A stretch of 64,000 bases of DNA from Rhizobium sp. TH135 (GCF_002855515.1 NZ_PKRP01000002.1:558001-622000), one strand, 5' to 3'; shown: positions 1-8,110, counted from the first letter of the stretch. Program-made: numbers and translations. Notes: generated by a model not told the origin, from the sequence alone.

Positions 1-1415
1 AGTCGCCGACCCGTCAGCGCCTTGCGCATCTGCTCGAAGACCAGCCGCTCATGGGCGGCATGCTGGTCGACGATGACAAGACCGTCCTCCGTTTGCGCCA
101 CGATATAGTTGGCATGCACCTGCGCTCGCGCAGCACCGAGCGGATAGCTGGCGATCGCCTCGACGGTGGCACTCTGGGGGGCAGGGGAGGGTATCGGTTC
201 GCTTCGGGCTGTCGGCACGGTGAGGCTGTCGAATGCCGCCTGCGCCGCTTCGCCAAAACCGCGTGCAGCCGGTGCAGCAGCGGCCGCAAACCCGCTGCCA
301 AAGCTCGGCGCTGTCCCATAAAGCGGCCGCGATGGCGAACTGGCCGGTGACCAAGCCTGGGCCGGCTGCGGCGAGAAGCCAGGGCGGAAAGCACGCAGCA
401 TGCCGCCGGCCCCGGTCGTTGCCGCCCGGTCGCCCTCGCGCTGAAGAGATTGCCGGATGGCCCCGACGATCAGCCCGCGCACCAGCGCCGGATCGCGGAA
501 GCGCACATCCGATTTCGCTGGATGCACGTTGACGTCCACGAGCGCGGGGTCGAGCGTCAAAGACAACACGGCTACCGGATAGCGGCCTTGAGGAATGGTC
601 TCGGCATAAGCACCACGGATCGCAGATAGGATCTGCTTGTCCTGCACGGGGCGTCCGTTGACGAATGCATATTGATGGGCGGAATTGCCCCGGTTGAAGG
701 TCGGCACGCCGGCAAAACCTGATAGCCGCACATCCTCGCGCTCGGCATCGAGCTCAATCGCATTGTCCTTGAAATCGGCACCAAGCACCTGCGCGATGCG
801 CGCGAGATGATCGTCGCCAGTGCCGGGAAATTCGAGCGTCGAGCGGTCGGTGCCTGACAGCACGAAGCGGATGGCTGGAAAGGCGATCGCCATGCGCTTG
901 ACGATCTCGCTGATCGCACCCGCTTCCGCCTTCTCCGTCTTCATGAATTTCAGCCGAGCAGGCGTGGCGAAGAACAGATCGCGCACCTCGACCGTCGTGC
1001 CCGGATTGGCCGCTGCCGGGCGCACATCCCCTACCTTGCCACCGACCACGGCAATTTCAGCACCGCTGTCGGCGCCGGCGGGACGACTGGTGATCGTCAG
1101 CTTCGCGACCGATCCGATCGAGGGCAGGGCCTCGCCGCGAAAGCCGAGCGAGCGGATGTCGAACAGCGTCTCGCTGAGTTTCGATGTGCAATGCCGGCGG
1201 ATGGCGAGCGCCAGATCCTCAGGCCCCATGCCGCACCCATTGTCGATGACCCGCAAAAGCGTCTTGCCGCCGCCGGCCGTCGCCACCTCGATGCGGGTCG
1301 CGCCTGCGTCGATCGCATTCTCGATCAGTTCCTTCGCTGCACTGGCCGGTCGTTCGATGACCTCGCCGGCGGCGATCTGGTTGATGAGTGTCTCGGAGAG
1401 TTGCTTGATGATCAT
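1..1415 (-). CDS. mutL: DNA mismatch repair protein MutL (C-terminus outside window)
   Basis: MutL couples MutS mismatch recognition to downstream repair in the cytoplasm. About 471 residues are visible from the ATG at 1415-1413. The N-terminus carries the GHKL ATPase signatures in order: [31 protein letters not shown] with the catalytic Glu and Asn, DNGCG and GFRGEAL. The transducer domain follows with FVNGRP and [10 protein letters not shown] Pro/Ala/Ser-rich linker comes next, and near the window edge the dimerisation domain begins ([11 protein letters not shown]). The frame stays open off the left edge, so the gene is partial only because of the window. It is divergent from the PAS-REC gene; the 207-base spacer holds a CtrA-type box. 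Confidence 0.96.
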   Translation of the reverse strand, partial: MIIKQLSETLINQIAAGEVIERPASAAKELIENAIDAGATRIEVATAGGGKTLLRVIDNGCGMGPEDLALAIRRHCTSKLSETLFDIRSLGFRGEALPSIGSVAKLTITSRPAGADSGAEIAVVGGKVGDVRPAAANPGTTVEVRDLFFATPARLKFMKTEKAEAGAISEIVKRMAIAFPAIRFVLSGTDRSTLEFPGTGDDHLARIAQVLGADFKDNAIELDAEREDVRLSGFAGVPTFNRGNSAHQYAFVNGRPVQDKQILSAIRGAYAETIPQGRYPVAVLSLTLDPALVDVNVHPAKSDVRFRDPALVRGLIVGAIRQSLQREGDRAATTGAGGMLRAFRPGFSPQPAQAWSPASSPSRPLYGTAPSFGSGFAAAAAPAARGFGEAAQAAFDSLTVPTARSEPIPSPAPQSATVEAIASYPLGAARAQVHANYIVAQTEDGLVIVDQHAAHERLVFEQMRKALTGRR

Positions 1416-1486
1416 GCGGCCATTTTCCCGGATTCGGAGCTCCGACGAAAGACGAAATCGTATCGCGGTGGCCGCCATGCCCATCA

Positions 1487-1502
1487 TTAAGCGTGCCTTA
1501 AC
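1487..1502 (+). promoter_or_regulatory. Perfect CtrA-type box, TTAA-N7-TTAAC
   Basis: TTAA at 1487-1490, seven bases, then TTAAC at 1498-1502. This is the full consensus of the alphaproteobacterial cell-cycle regulator CtrA. It lies between divergent mutL and the PAS-REC gene, 120 bases before the 1623 start and 192 before the alternative GTG at 1695. If centred at about -35 for the rightward gene, transcription would start near 1529. Binding is inferred from the motif only. Confidence 0.55.
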
Positions 1503-1622
1503 GGAATGTCTCTAGTTTGAACAATGACTTGCAATGTCTCTTCAGCAGGTCTGCTGGCGGTGGAATGAGGATACGGGCCGGAGTGTCCCTCGCATATCTC
1601 CCTGCCTGGAACGCGGTCCGGC

Positions 1623-3440
1623 ATGTCTCCATCATGGCATCAGCCCCCCAAATTCTCGTTGTCTTCGGATGGCGAGGTTCCTAGAGGCAGCAGTGTGAGC
1701 GAGTTTCCACAGGCCCCCGGCCAGGACAAGCGACGGCAGGGGCCCGACAATTCGTCGGCCGAGACCGCTCTCGACGCTGCCCTGCTGGACGCCGTGTCGG
1801 AGGCCTTCTCCTCGGCCTTCATCATCTATGACCGCAACGATCACCTGATCTTCGCAAGCCGCAGCGCCCGCCAGTTCCTGCCTTTGCCATCAAACTTTTT
1901 CGAACCCGGTTCGCGCCTGAGGGACATCCTCGGAGCCGCATACGACCTTGGCCTGCGCCATGCTGCGAGCGGCCAGTCCGATGGTGCAGCACTCAGCCGC
2001 GAGGAATGGCTCACCCGCCAGATCGCCGCCCACTGGAAGGAACGCTACGAGATCCAGGCCTGCGACGACGAGAAGCGCTGGACCAAGTTTTCCAAGCGTC
2101 GCCTGCCATCCGGTTTCGGCTTCTGCGTGATGACCGACATCACCGAGCAGAAGCGCCGGGAGGAGCAGTGGCGTGCGGATATCGAGCGCGTCCAGCTTAC
2201 CGAGGAAATCCTCGACAATCTCGCTCATCCGGTCTTCGTCCAGGATCGCAATCTCCAGCTCGTGGCCGTCAACAAGGTCTTCTGCTCGGCCACCTCAGTG
2301 GGGCCTGACAATGCGCTCGGCGGCACGATCGCGACACTGTTTGAACCGGATGTCGCCGACCGGCTGGTGACCGTCTCGCGCCACGTATTGGACACCGGCG
2401 TTACATCTTCGCTCACCCTCCCGATGCGGCTTTACGGAGACCCACCGCGCCCGATCCTTGTGCATGTCCAGCGCGTCGGTAAGCCGGGGCGCTATCTGGT
2501 CGTGGCAAGCCTTGGTGAGGTCGGTGGCGCTGCCAATCTGCCCGCCTCTCAGGAGGCAGCATTTGATGCCCCGCAGCGCGATGAGGGCGCCGGTCACAGC
2601 CTGATCGATGGGCGCCTGAACGGACGCAAGGCCCTTCTCGTCACTGCCGACCGCGACTTCGAGGCAAGGGCGCTCGACATCCTGCAACTCCTCGGCCTCG
2701 ACAGCTGCTGTGTCCGCGACCAGTCGGAACTCGATGCCTTCCTGACGGTCGCACAATCGGTGGGGGTGGTCATCGACCTCGCGATTGTCGATGTGGACCT
2801 CGACATGCGGTGCCTGGAACTCCTGCAGGCGGTTGATGTCGACTACATCACCTTGCCGGTCTTCGACATCGCGAGTGACCTCGCGTTCAGTGTCCTTGAC
2901 CGGTTGACCGCGCTGCGCCAGCCGCCCATGCCGACCGACGACTGGGAAATCACCACCGAAGAAGAGCCCGCAGCAGAGCCTGCAGCTGCACCGACCGGTG
3001 TGCCGAAGGCAGCCTCTGCGCCGCAGCCTGCCGCGCCGCCAACGTCGTCGCTCGTCCTTGTCGCCGAAGACAACGAGATCAACCAGATCGTCTTCTCGCA
3101 GATCCTCGAGGGCCTCGGCTTTGCCTACCGGATCTGCGCGGATGGAGAGACGGCCGTTCGACTTCGGGCGGAATTGAACCCCGCCATCATCCTCATGGAT
3201 GTGACGCTGCCCGGTATCAATGGTTTTGAAGCCGCTCGCCGGATCCGCCAGTCGCCCGAGGACGTGAACCTGCAGACACCGCTCATCGGCGTGCTCGCCC
3301 AGGCGTTCGATCGCGACCGCGAGGCCTGTTTTGCCTCCGGCATGAACGATGTGATCCTCAAGCCGCTCAGCCCTGATGTTGTCGATCAGGCGATCCGACG
3401 CCTTGTGCCGGACATTGCAAGGCTCGCGTCCACCGCCTGA
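1623..3440 (+). CDS. PAS-domain regulator with C-terminal receiver domain
   Basis: A 605-residue cytoplasmic signalling protein without a kinase or output domain. Two PAS-like regions (about 55-175 and 190-300) precede a degenerate receiver-like segment (about 333-430), a Pro/Ala/Glu-rich linker (about 445-475) and a receiver domain (477-595). The last has acidic AEDNEIN (D483), phospho-acceptor D526 in LMDVTLPG and K580 in LKP. The usual switch Thr/Ser is Leu (L558 in GVLAQAF). A GTG at 1695 with AGAGG seven bases upstream is a credible alternative start; the first 24 residues look non-domain. A CtrA-type box lies upstream and a c-di-GMP enzyme gene follows 111 bases later. The function is unknown; a role in a phosphorelay is inferred. 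Confidence 0.8.
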   Translation: MSPSWHQPPKFSLSSDGEVPRGSSVSEFPQAPGQDKRRQGPDNSSAETALDAALLDAVSEAFSSAFIIYDRNDHLIFASRSARQFLPLPSNFFEPGSRLRDILGAAYDLGLRHAASGQSDGAALSREEWLTRQIAAHWKERYEIQACDDEKRWTKFSKRRLPSGFGFCVMTDITEQKRREEQWRADIERVQLTEEILDNLAHPVFVQDRNLQLVAVNKVFCSATSVGPDNALGGTIATLFEPDVADRLVTVSRHVLDTGVTSSLTLPMRLYGDPPRPILVHVQRVGKPGRYLVVASLGEVGGAANLPASQEAAFDAPQRDEGAGHSLIDGRLNGRKALLVTADRDFEARALDILQLLGLDSCCVRDQSELDAFLTVAQSVGVVIDLAIVDVDLDMRCLELLQAVDVDYITLPVFDIASDLAFSVLDRLTALRQPPMPTDDWEITTEEEPAAEPAAAPTGVPKAASAPQPAAPPTSSLVLVAEDNEINQIVFSQILEGLGFAYRICADGETAVRLRAELNPAIILMDVTLPGINGFEAARRIRQSPEDVNLQTPLIGVLAQAFDRDREACFASGMNDVILKPLSPDVVDQAIRRLVPDIARLASTA

Positions 3441-3551
3441 TTACCCGATTTTTGGGGAGGGCAGGGAGCCGCCTTCCGCAGTATCGATATGATTATTTTA
3501 ATGTTTTAGACCCATTCTGGCACGTGCAAGGAACCGTACCAGGAAGCATGA

Positions 3552-4913
3552 ATGGGTCCCGCCGGACGAGCGCCTGAGCCGCATGGCCAAGGCGACCAGA
3601 AGACGACAGGCTATACCGATCGATTGACCGGCCTCGGCAACCGCCACAGGCTGGGCGATAAGGTGCGCCAGCTCGCCGCCGACCGCGCCGCCGATCCCGC
3701 ACCGTTCACCGTCGGCATCGTCAATCTCGATGGTTTCAAGCCGATCAACGATCTCTTCGGTCAGGCCTCCGGCGACGAGATACTCTGCCAGGTCGCACAC
3801 CGCCTGAAGGCCTGCGTGCCCGATGGGGCGATCGTGACCCGACATGATGGCGACGAATTTGCGATCGTACTGCCGCTGGTGTTCGAGCGCCTGGGCGCCG
3901 AGCGTGCAGGTCAGCTGATCAAGGATGTCCTTTCCGCCCCTTACGATCTTGGCGACCGCAATGTGCGCCTCTCCGCTTCCCTCGGTTTTGCCGTCTATCC
4001 CTTTGCCGGCGAAGATTTCGAGGAGCTGATGAAGAGCGCCGAGACCGCTCTCTATCGGTCCAAGCGCCGTGGCCGCGGCCAGATCACCGTTTATTCCCGC
4101 GAGATCGCGCAGGAGATGAAACAGGCGACGCAGCTCGAACAGGCGCTGCGCAACGCCATCATCAACGACACGGTCGATGTGCATTTCCAGCCGATCGTAC
4201 GCCTGCGCGACAACCGCGTCGTCGGCTTCGAGGCGCTCGCCCGATGGATCGATCCTGATCTCGGTTTCGTCTCACCCGCCGTCTTCGTGCCGCTCGCCGA
4301 AGAACGCGGCTTCATCGATACCTTGTCGGAGACGCTGCTCCGCAAGGCTGCCGAAGCCACGCTTGCCTGGCCGCGCGACCTCTTCCTCTCCTTCAACCTC
4401 TCCTCGGTCCAGCTCATGGATCTGAGGACGTCGTTCAACACGCTCTCCATCCTCAACAGCGTCGGTTTCGACCCCCGACGTCTGGAGCTTGAGATAACGG
4501 AAACGGCCGTCATGTCCTCGGCCGATACGGCCCGGCGGATCATCAAGGAATTGAAGGATGCCGGCATCCGCATCTCGCTGGATGATTTCGGCACGGGACA
4601 GTCGAGCCTTGGGCGCCTGCGTGAATTCACCTTCGACAAGGTGAAGATCGACCGCGCCTTCGTGTCGGCCATCACCACTGATCGCACGTCAGAGCATATC
4701 ATCAAGGCCATCGTCAGCATGTGCGAAGGCCTGGACCTCGAAGTCGTGGCTGAAGGCATCGAGACGGATGCCGAAGCCCGGAAGCTGCGCGAACTCGGCT
4801 GCGGCATGGGGCAGGGCTACTATTTCGGCAAGCCGGTCGACGCCGCCGCGACCCTGCGTTACCTCGCAGAGAACCATCACGACTTCGCGCTCGTTGACCG
4901 CGCAACCGCCTGA
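3552..4913 (+). CDS. GGDEF/EAL bifunctional-type c-di-GMP protein
   Basis: A 453-residue cytoplasmic protein with no membrane segment or sensor domain. A GGDEF domain (about 20-180) is followed by an EAL domain (about 195-440). The cyclase signature is DGDEF (99-103): the first Gly is Asp, so cyclase activity is doubtful. The phosphodiesterase side looks complete: EAL (227-229), N282 in FNLSS, E314 in ELEITET, D344-D345 in LDDFGTG, K365 in VKID, E401 in AEGIE and QGYYF. The likely activity is c-di-GMP hydrolysis, perhaps with GTP regulation by the GGDEF half. AGGA at 3541 supports the start. It follows the PAS-REC gene on the same strand and may act downstream of it. Confidence 0.9.
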   Translation: MGPAGRAPEPHGQGDQKTTGYTDRLTGLGNRHRLGDKVRQLAADRAADPAPFTVGIVNLDGFKPINDLFGQASGDEILCQVAHRLKACVPDGAIVTRHDGDEFAIVLPLVFERLGAERAGQLIKDVLSAPYDLGDRNVRLSASLGFAVYPFAGEDFEELMKSAETALYRSKRRGRGQITVYSREIAQEMKQATQLEQALRNAIINDTVDVHFQPIVRLRDNRVVGFEALARWIDPDLGFVSPAVFVPLAEERGFIDTLSETLLRKAAEATLAWPRDLFLSFNLSSVQLMDLRTSFNTLSILNSVGFDPRRLELEITETAVMSSADTARRIIKELKDAGIRISLDDFGTGQSSLGRLREFTFDKVKIDRAFVSAITTDRTSEHIIKAIVSMCEGLDLEVVAEGIETDAEARKLRELGCGMGQGYYFGKPVDAAATLRYLAENHHDFALVDRATA

Positions 4914-4929
4914 TTCCCGAAATCTACGC

Positions 4930-4960
4930 AAAAGAAAAGGCGGCGCCGAAGCGCCGCCCC
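4930..4960 (-). terminator. Rho-independent terminator for the PRC-barrel gene
   Basis: An 8-bp GC stem (GGCGGCGC at 4939-4946, GCGCCGCC at 4951-4958) with a CGAA loop, read on the minus strand as a UUCG loop, sits next to an A-rich run at 4930-4938. On the minus strand this is a stem followed by a U-rich tract, just downstream of the PRC-barrel gene. It may also stop the convergent GGDEF/EAL transcript. Confidence 0.8.
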
Positions 4961-4991
4961 TCAGGACCGTAATATGTCCCTCGTATCCGGA

Positions 4992-5684
4992 TTAATTATC
5001 CGTGGACGAGGTGGTGGTGCCGTCGGTGGTACCCATCGTGCCGGCATCAGCAGCCTGGTCGTCCAGAGTGCGGAACTCCGGAGCGTTGCGCAGGCTGTCT
5101 GCTGTTTCGGTCGTCGTCAGACGAACTTCAGCATCAGCGACTTCTTCCGCGTTGGTTGCGGTGTTGTCGGTGGTAGCCGTCGTTGTCGTGGTCGTCGTCG
5201 AAGTGCCGGTCGTTGCCGTACCATCGGTCGTGGTCATGGCTTCTGCATCATCAACCACGCGGGTGATCGTGATGTTTTCGAACGGAACGGCGACATTCTT
5301 TTCGCCGATGCCGAGGAAGCCGCCAACACCAACTACGGCTGCAACAACGCCACCTTCCTTGTCAACGAGCAGGTCGTTGATGTCACCGATCGACTGGTTG
5401 TCGGCAGTGTAGATTGCCTGACCCATGAAGTCGGCCACAGAGATGTGGTTCTCCGCCTGTTCGGTCAAATAGGTGCCCGTGCCCGCTGCAGCGGTCGTGC
5501 CCATGGTGCCGGAAGCGGCGCCAGTGGTGGCGTCAGGAGCGACCGTACCAGCCGGTGCCGTTTCAGTGGCGGCCGGCGGCGTGGTGGTGGCACCCGGGGT
5601 AGCATCCTGGGCGACGGCGAAGGGAGCGATTGCGGTCGAGCCGAGCAGTACGGCGGCGGCGAGCGTCTTGAAGGACTTGTTCAT
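4992..5684 (-). CDS. Secreted PRC-barrel domain protein
   Basis: The start is the ATG at 5684 (MNKSFKTLAAAV), preceded by AGGTAGG; a longer frame exists but lacks a start signal. The 230-residue product has a signal peptide cut after about residue 25 (PFAVA/QDA), a Thr/Ala/Pro-rich low-complexity stretch, a PRC-barrel domain (roughly 80-150, around DFMGQAIYTADNQSIGDIND and GIGEKNVAVPF), and a long Thr/Ser-rich tail. PRC-barrels in rhizobia occur in envelope and stress-associated proteins; the role here is not known. A GGAAC-N16-CATT motif upstream would fit a general-stress promoter. The low-complexity tails suggest an extended periplasmic protein. Confidence 0.85.
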   Translation of the reverse strand: MNKSFKTLAAAVLLGSTAIAPFAVAQDATPGATTTPPAATETAPAGTVAPDATTGAASGTMGTTAAAGTGTYLTEQAENHISVADFMGQAIYTADNQSIGDINDLLVDKEGGVVAAVVGVGGFLGIGEKNVAVPFENITITRVVDDAEAMTTTDGTATTGTSTTTTTTTATTDNTATNAEEVADAEVRLTTTETADSLRNAPEFRTLDDQAADAGTMGTTDGTTTSSTDN

Positions 5685-5767
5685 GGTGGACCTACCTTTC
5701 CTCTGAGATGGTCTGCGACTGACGCTGCCTCGCATTGAGTGGCTCGGCGGCGTCGGTTCGAGAGGAA

Positions 5768-5792
5768 AATGTCTGGCGGCCATGATCGTTCC
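5768..5792 (-). promoter_or_regulatory. Possible EcfG/RpoE2-type promoter of the PRC-barrel gene
   Basis: On the minus strand GGAAC (5792-5788) is followed by 16 bases and CATT (5771-5768), matching GGAAC-N18-TT with one deviation from the CGTT form. A start near 5760 would give a leader of about 77 bases. Motif only; the -10 element is imperfect. Confidence 0.3.
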
Positions 5793-5896
5793 GCCCTTTA
5801 GTCCTTGAATATTTTAGCAGATCGACCGGAACAAAAAGCCGGAAAAGTGGTTTGCGGGGCCGCTTGCGACCCCGCTCATGTTGCGTGGCGCGCGTC

Positions 5897-6781
5897 TCAG
5901 AGCTTGAACAGCGGCTCGGGTTTTCCCTTGACGCTGACGCCGAGGTCGAAGGTCACGCCCGCCAGTTTGTCCTCGGCGCGCTCCTCGTCGCTCAGTCCCT
6001 CCCAGCAGGAGGTGATGGCAAGCCGATCGAGCGCCTTGCCATAAAAGGCAGGGCATGTCGGGCGACGAACCGGTGCTGCATAGCGGGAGATATGCCGGCC
6101 ATCCGGAGCGTAACGGTCGACAGCGGCGCCATCCCAGTTCGAGTTCCAGATCGTGCCTTCGAGATCGACAACCGATCCGTCGATGACACCCTGTCGCTGC
6201 GACTGGTCGATGAACACCGTGGGTGCGGCAATCGGTAGGCCTGTCGCCGGATCGAGTGCGACCCGCATCATGTGATTGACCTTGGAATCGTTGAAATAGC
6301 CAACCGAGCCATCCGGCGAGAAGCAGATGCCGTTGGGGATGCTGACCGCATCGAAGATTTTCGTCACCGTCGTGCCGCTCACATGATAGATCGCGCCCGC
6401 ACCGGTCTCTGCCGTCCGGCTCATCGTTCCGATCCAGAGCGCGCCACTCGGATGCACGCGTCCGTCATTCGAACGGTTCTGCGGCTTGTCTTCGATCGCG
6501 GCATAGGAAGAAAGCGTGCCGCTTGCGCTGTCGCGCAGGAACAGCCCCTGATCGGAGGCGATCAGCTGCCGCTTGTCGTCAATAACCGCGATCACACTGC
6601 CGAGGAAGGGCAGGGCGTGCTTCTTGAGCTGTCCGCCTTCGACATCCAGTTCGCACAGCGTCTTGCCGAGAATGTCGAACCAGAAGAGCGAACCGGAGAT
6701 CGGATCGTAGGCCGGGCCTTCACCCAGTTCCATCACCTCTTCGGTGAGCATTCTGCCGTTGAAGCTTTCGGTTGAGATCAC
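5897..6781 (-). CDS. SMP-30/gluconolactonase/LRE family protein
   Basis: A 294-residue cytoplasmic six-bladed beta-propeller of the regucalcin/gluconolactonase family, which hydrolyses sugar lactones with a divalent metal. Metal and substrate residues are visible: E21 (GEGPAYD), N105-D106 (NDGRVHPSG), N150 (SIPNGICFSPDG) and D201 (VIDGSVVD). The length is typical. The start is a GTG at 6781 with a near-perfect AGGAGG upstream. The specific lactone cannot be read from sequence, and no sugar dehydrogenase or transporter lies beside it. A palindrome just upstream (6820-6835) could be an operator. Confidence 0.9.
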   Translation of the reverse strand: MISTESFNGRMLTEEVMELGEGPAYDPISGSLFWFDILGKTLCELDVEGGQLKKHALPFLGSVIAVIDDKRQLIASDQGLFLRDSASGTLSSYAAIEDKPQNRSNDGRVHPSGALWIGTMSRTAETGAGAIYHVSGTTVTKIFDAVSIPNGICFSPDGSVGYFNDSKVNHMMRVALDPATGLPIAAPTVFIDQSQRQGVIDGSVVDLEGTIWNSNWDGAAVDRYAPDGRHISRYAAPVRRPTCPAFYGKALDRLAITSCWEGLSDEERAEDKLAGVTFDLGVSVKGKPEPLFKL

Positions 6782-6819
6782 GGATGTCCTCCTTGTCGCT
6801 ATTCATTTTGACCTTGTCG

Positions 6820-6835
6820 TGCGACTAACGTCGCA
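6820..6835. promoter_or_regulatory. Palindrome upstream of the SMP-30 gene, possible operator
   Basis: TGCGAC-TAAC-GTCGCA is a perfect 6-bp inverted repeat with a 4-base spacer, 39-54 bases upstream of the GTG start of the lactonase gene. Position and symmetry fit a repressor site; the regulator is unknown. Confidence 0.35.
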
Positions 6836-7126
6836 GACAGGGGTTTACGGTAAAATTCATGGGGTATCTGGACCCTTGGCGCTTTACAAGTCTATGCTTC
6901 GGCAACCCAAGGGAACAGATTCGGCGTTGGTATCGCCTTTGGGTGTTCCTCACTCATTCTCTATGCAGGTCCGAAGAAGAATTACCTATGCGGGTTCGGA
7001 GAGATTGGTGGAAGCTCAGGTTTCGCCACGCGGTCCCGATCTTGGCCAATGTCAGGTGAAGCAGAAATTGACGAACACGTCTTGGACAATCTCCCCGATA
7101 ATCATGGCCGGTGACCCGGTCAGGAC
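6836..7126. other. Intergenic region, no gene recognised
   Basis: Between the divergent lactonase and LuxR-type genes. Short open frames here have no convincing start signal or family resemblance. It should hold promoters for both genes, but I could not identify -35/-10 pairs with confidence and saw no lux-box-like palindrome. Confidence 0.5.
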
Positions 7127-7873
7127 GTGGATGTGATGACGACCCCGGATATCGCAACATCTGCACGCGTCGAAGGCCTGATCACGGATGTGAAGGGCTT
7201 CAAGACCCAGTTCGACGTCTTCCGTTTTATGAAACGCGTGACCGAGCTTTATGGTGCCCGCGCCTTCATGGTGCTGAACATGCCCGGCGCAACCGCCCAG
7301 GAACTCGGCAGCAGCTCAATCATCACCAACTGGCCCGCCGATCTGCTGACCGAATTCGATCAAGTGGCGCTTCTGTCCGGCAGCCCGGTGCTCGCCCATC
7401 TGCGCCGCGCCTCCATTCCGCTGCGTTTCGACATCGACGACGTGGCAACGCAGCGCGATCCCAAGTCGGGTGAGGTCTCAAAGGCGCTCTTCCACCGTTT
7501 CCGTATGACCCGGGGTGCCTATTTCCCGGTCCATGATTCCACCGGCGCACGGGGCGCCGTCTCCTTTATCGGTGACCGCGAGCTTTTCGACACGCTGGAG
7601 ATGATGCAGCTCGCCTATATCGCCGCGCATGTCTTCAACCGTCTCGCTGAAATCCGGGAGATGGACAGCCGCAACAGCGACATGCTGACCGATCGCGAGC
7701 TCGACTGCCTCAACTGGACTGCAGCCGGCAAGACCAGCGTCGAGATCGCCGAGATCCTGACGCTGTCGGAACACACGATCAACCACTACCTGAACCGCGC
7801 CACCAAGAAGCTGGACGCTGTGAACCGCACCCAGGCAGTCGCCAAAGCCCTGCGCCTCGGCTTGATCAAGTAA
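7127..7873 (+). CDS. Orphan LuxR-family transcriptional regulator
   Basis: A 248-residue protein (245 if the ATG at 7136 is used) with an N-terminal autoinducer-binding-like domain (about 20-165) and a C-terminal LuxR/GerE helix-turn-helix (about 183-245, LTDRELDCLNWTAAGKTSVE then EIAEILTLSEHTINHYL). It is a DNA-binding regulator in the cytoplasm. The segment equivalent to the acyl-homoserine-lactone pocket reads TNWPADLLTEF...SGSPV: positions that in TraR-type proteins are Trp, Tyr and Asp appear as Leu, Phe and Ser. No luxI-type synthase is nearby. It is therefore probably a LuxR solo sensing something else or no ligand. Confidence 0.88.
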   Translation: MDVMTTPDIATSARVEGLITDVKGFKTQFDVFRFMKRVTELYGARAFMVLNMPGATAQELGSSSIITNWPADLLTEFDQVALLSGSPVLAHLRRASIPLRFDIDDVATQRDPKSGEVSKALFHRFRMTRGAYFPVHDSTGARGAVSFIGDRELFDTLEMMQLAYIAAHVFNRLAEIREMDSRNSDMLTDRELDCLNWTAAGKTSVEIAEILTLSEHTINHYLNRATKKLDAVNRTQAVAKALRLGLIK

Positions 7874-7897
7874 GTGTAAACGCTGGTGCTTTTTTGT

Positions 7898-7924
7898 GCG
7901 GCCCGCTGCGGCGCCGCCCTTTTT
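7898..7924 (+). terminator. Terminator after the LuxR-type gene
   Basis: Stem GCGGC (7898-7902) with GCCGC (7913-7917), then CC and TTTTT (7920-7924), 25 bases after the LuxR-type stop codon. The stem is short, but GC content and T-run fit a Rho-independent terminator. Confidence 0.5.
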
Positions 7925-7955
7925 CACGGCATCCCCTCCAGCTTTTGAGATCCTC

Positions 7956-7974
7956 CACAGGCGAAACGCCTGTG
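7956..7974. promoter_or_regulatory. Palindrome upstream of the sigma-54 promoter
   Basis: CACAGGCG-AAA-CGCCTGTG, a perfect 8-bp inverted repeat with a 3-base spacer, centred about 54 bases before the predicted start of the sigma-54 transcript. It could be an activator site or a hairpin; it does not match the NtrC consensus. Confidence 0.35.
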
Positions 7975-7991
7975 CTGCGGGATATTCGCGT

Positions 7992-8008
7992 CTGGCACGC
8001 TTCCTGCA
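7992..8008 (+). promoter_or_regulatory. Sigma-54 (RpoN) -24/-12 promoter
   Basis: CTGGCACG-CTTC-CTGCA: the invariant GG (7994-7995) and GC (8006-8007) are separated by exactly 10 bases, and TGGCACG matches the -24 element fully. The -12 element is CTGCA instead of TTGCA. The predicted start is about 8019. The only things downstream are a hairpin-rich stretch and, 200 bases on, mrp. Confidence 0.7.
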
Positions 8009-8018
8009 TTCAAAGTGT

Positions 8019-8110
8019 CAGTCCAGAGGGGACGTAGCGTGACACCCGAGAACGGGTGCAGCCTGACAAGCCGCCGCGGGGGGTGCTCTCCGCAGGCGGC
8101 TTGTCTGTTT
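8019..8110 (+). ncRNA. Candidate sigma-54-dependent small RNA, three hairpins
   Basis: No reading frame is supported here. From the predicted start the transcript of about 92 nt would fold into GTCC/GGAC (8021-8034), CACCCG-AGAA-CGGGTG (8043-8058) and a strong final stem GACAAGCCGCC (8065-8075) with GGCGGCTTGTC (8095-8105), extended inside by GCGG/CCGC and followed by TGTTT. The last hairpin looks like an intrinsic terminator with a short U-tract. I do not recognise it as a named family. An alternative is a structured leader of mrp, whose start is about 110 bases past the last stem. Confidence 0.5.

Noticed and set aside
6744..7136. Open frame across the lactonase-LuxR spacer
   Set aside because: No recognisable domain, overlaps the lactonase start and lacks a ribosome site.
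8019..8110. 4.5S/SRP RNA or 6S RNA
   Set aside because: The conserved SRP tetraloop region and the 6S closed-bulge pattern are not present.
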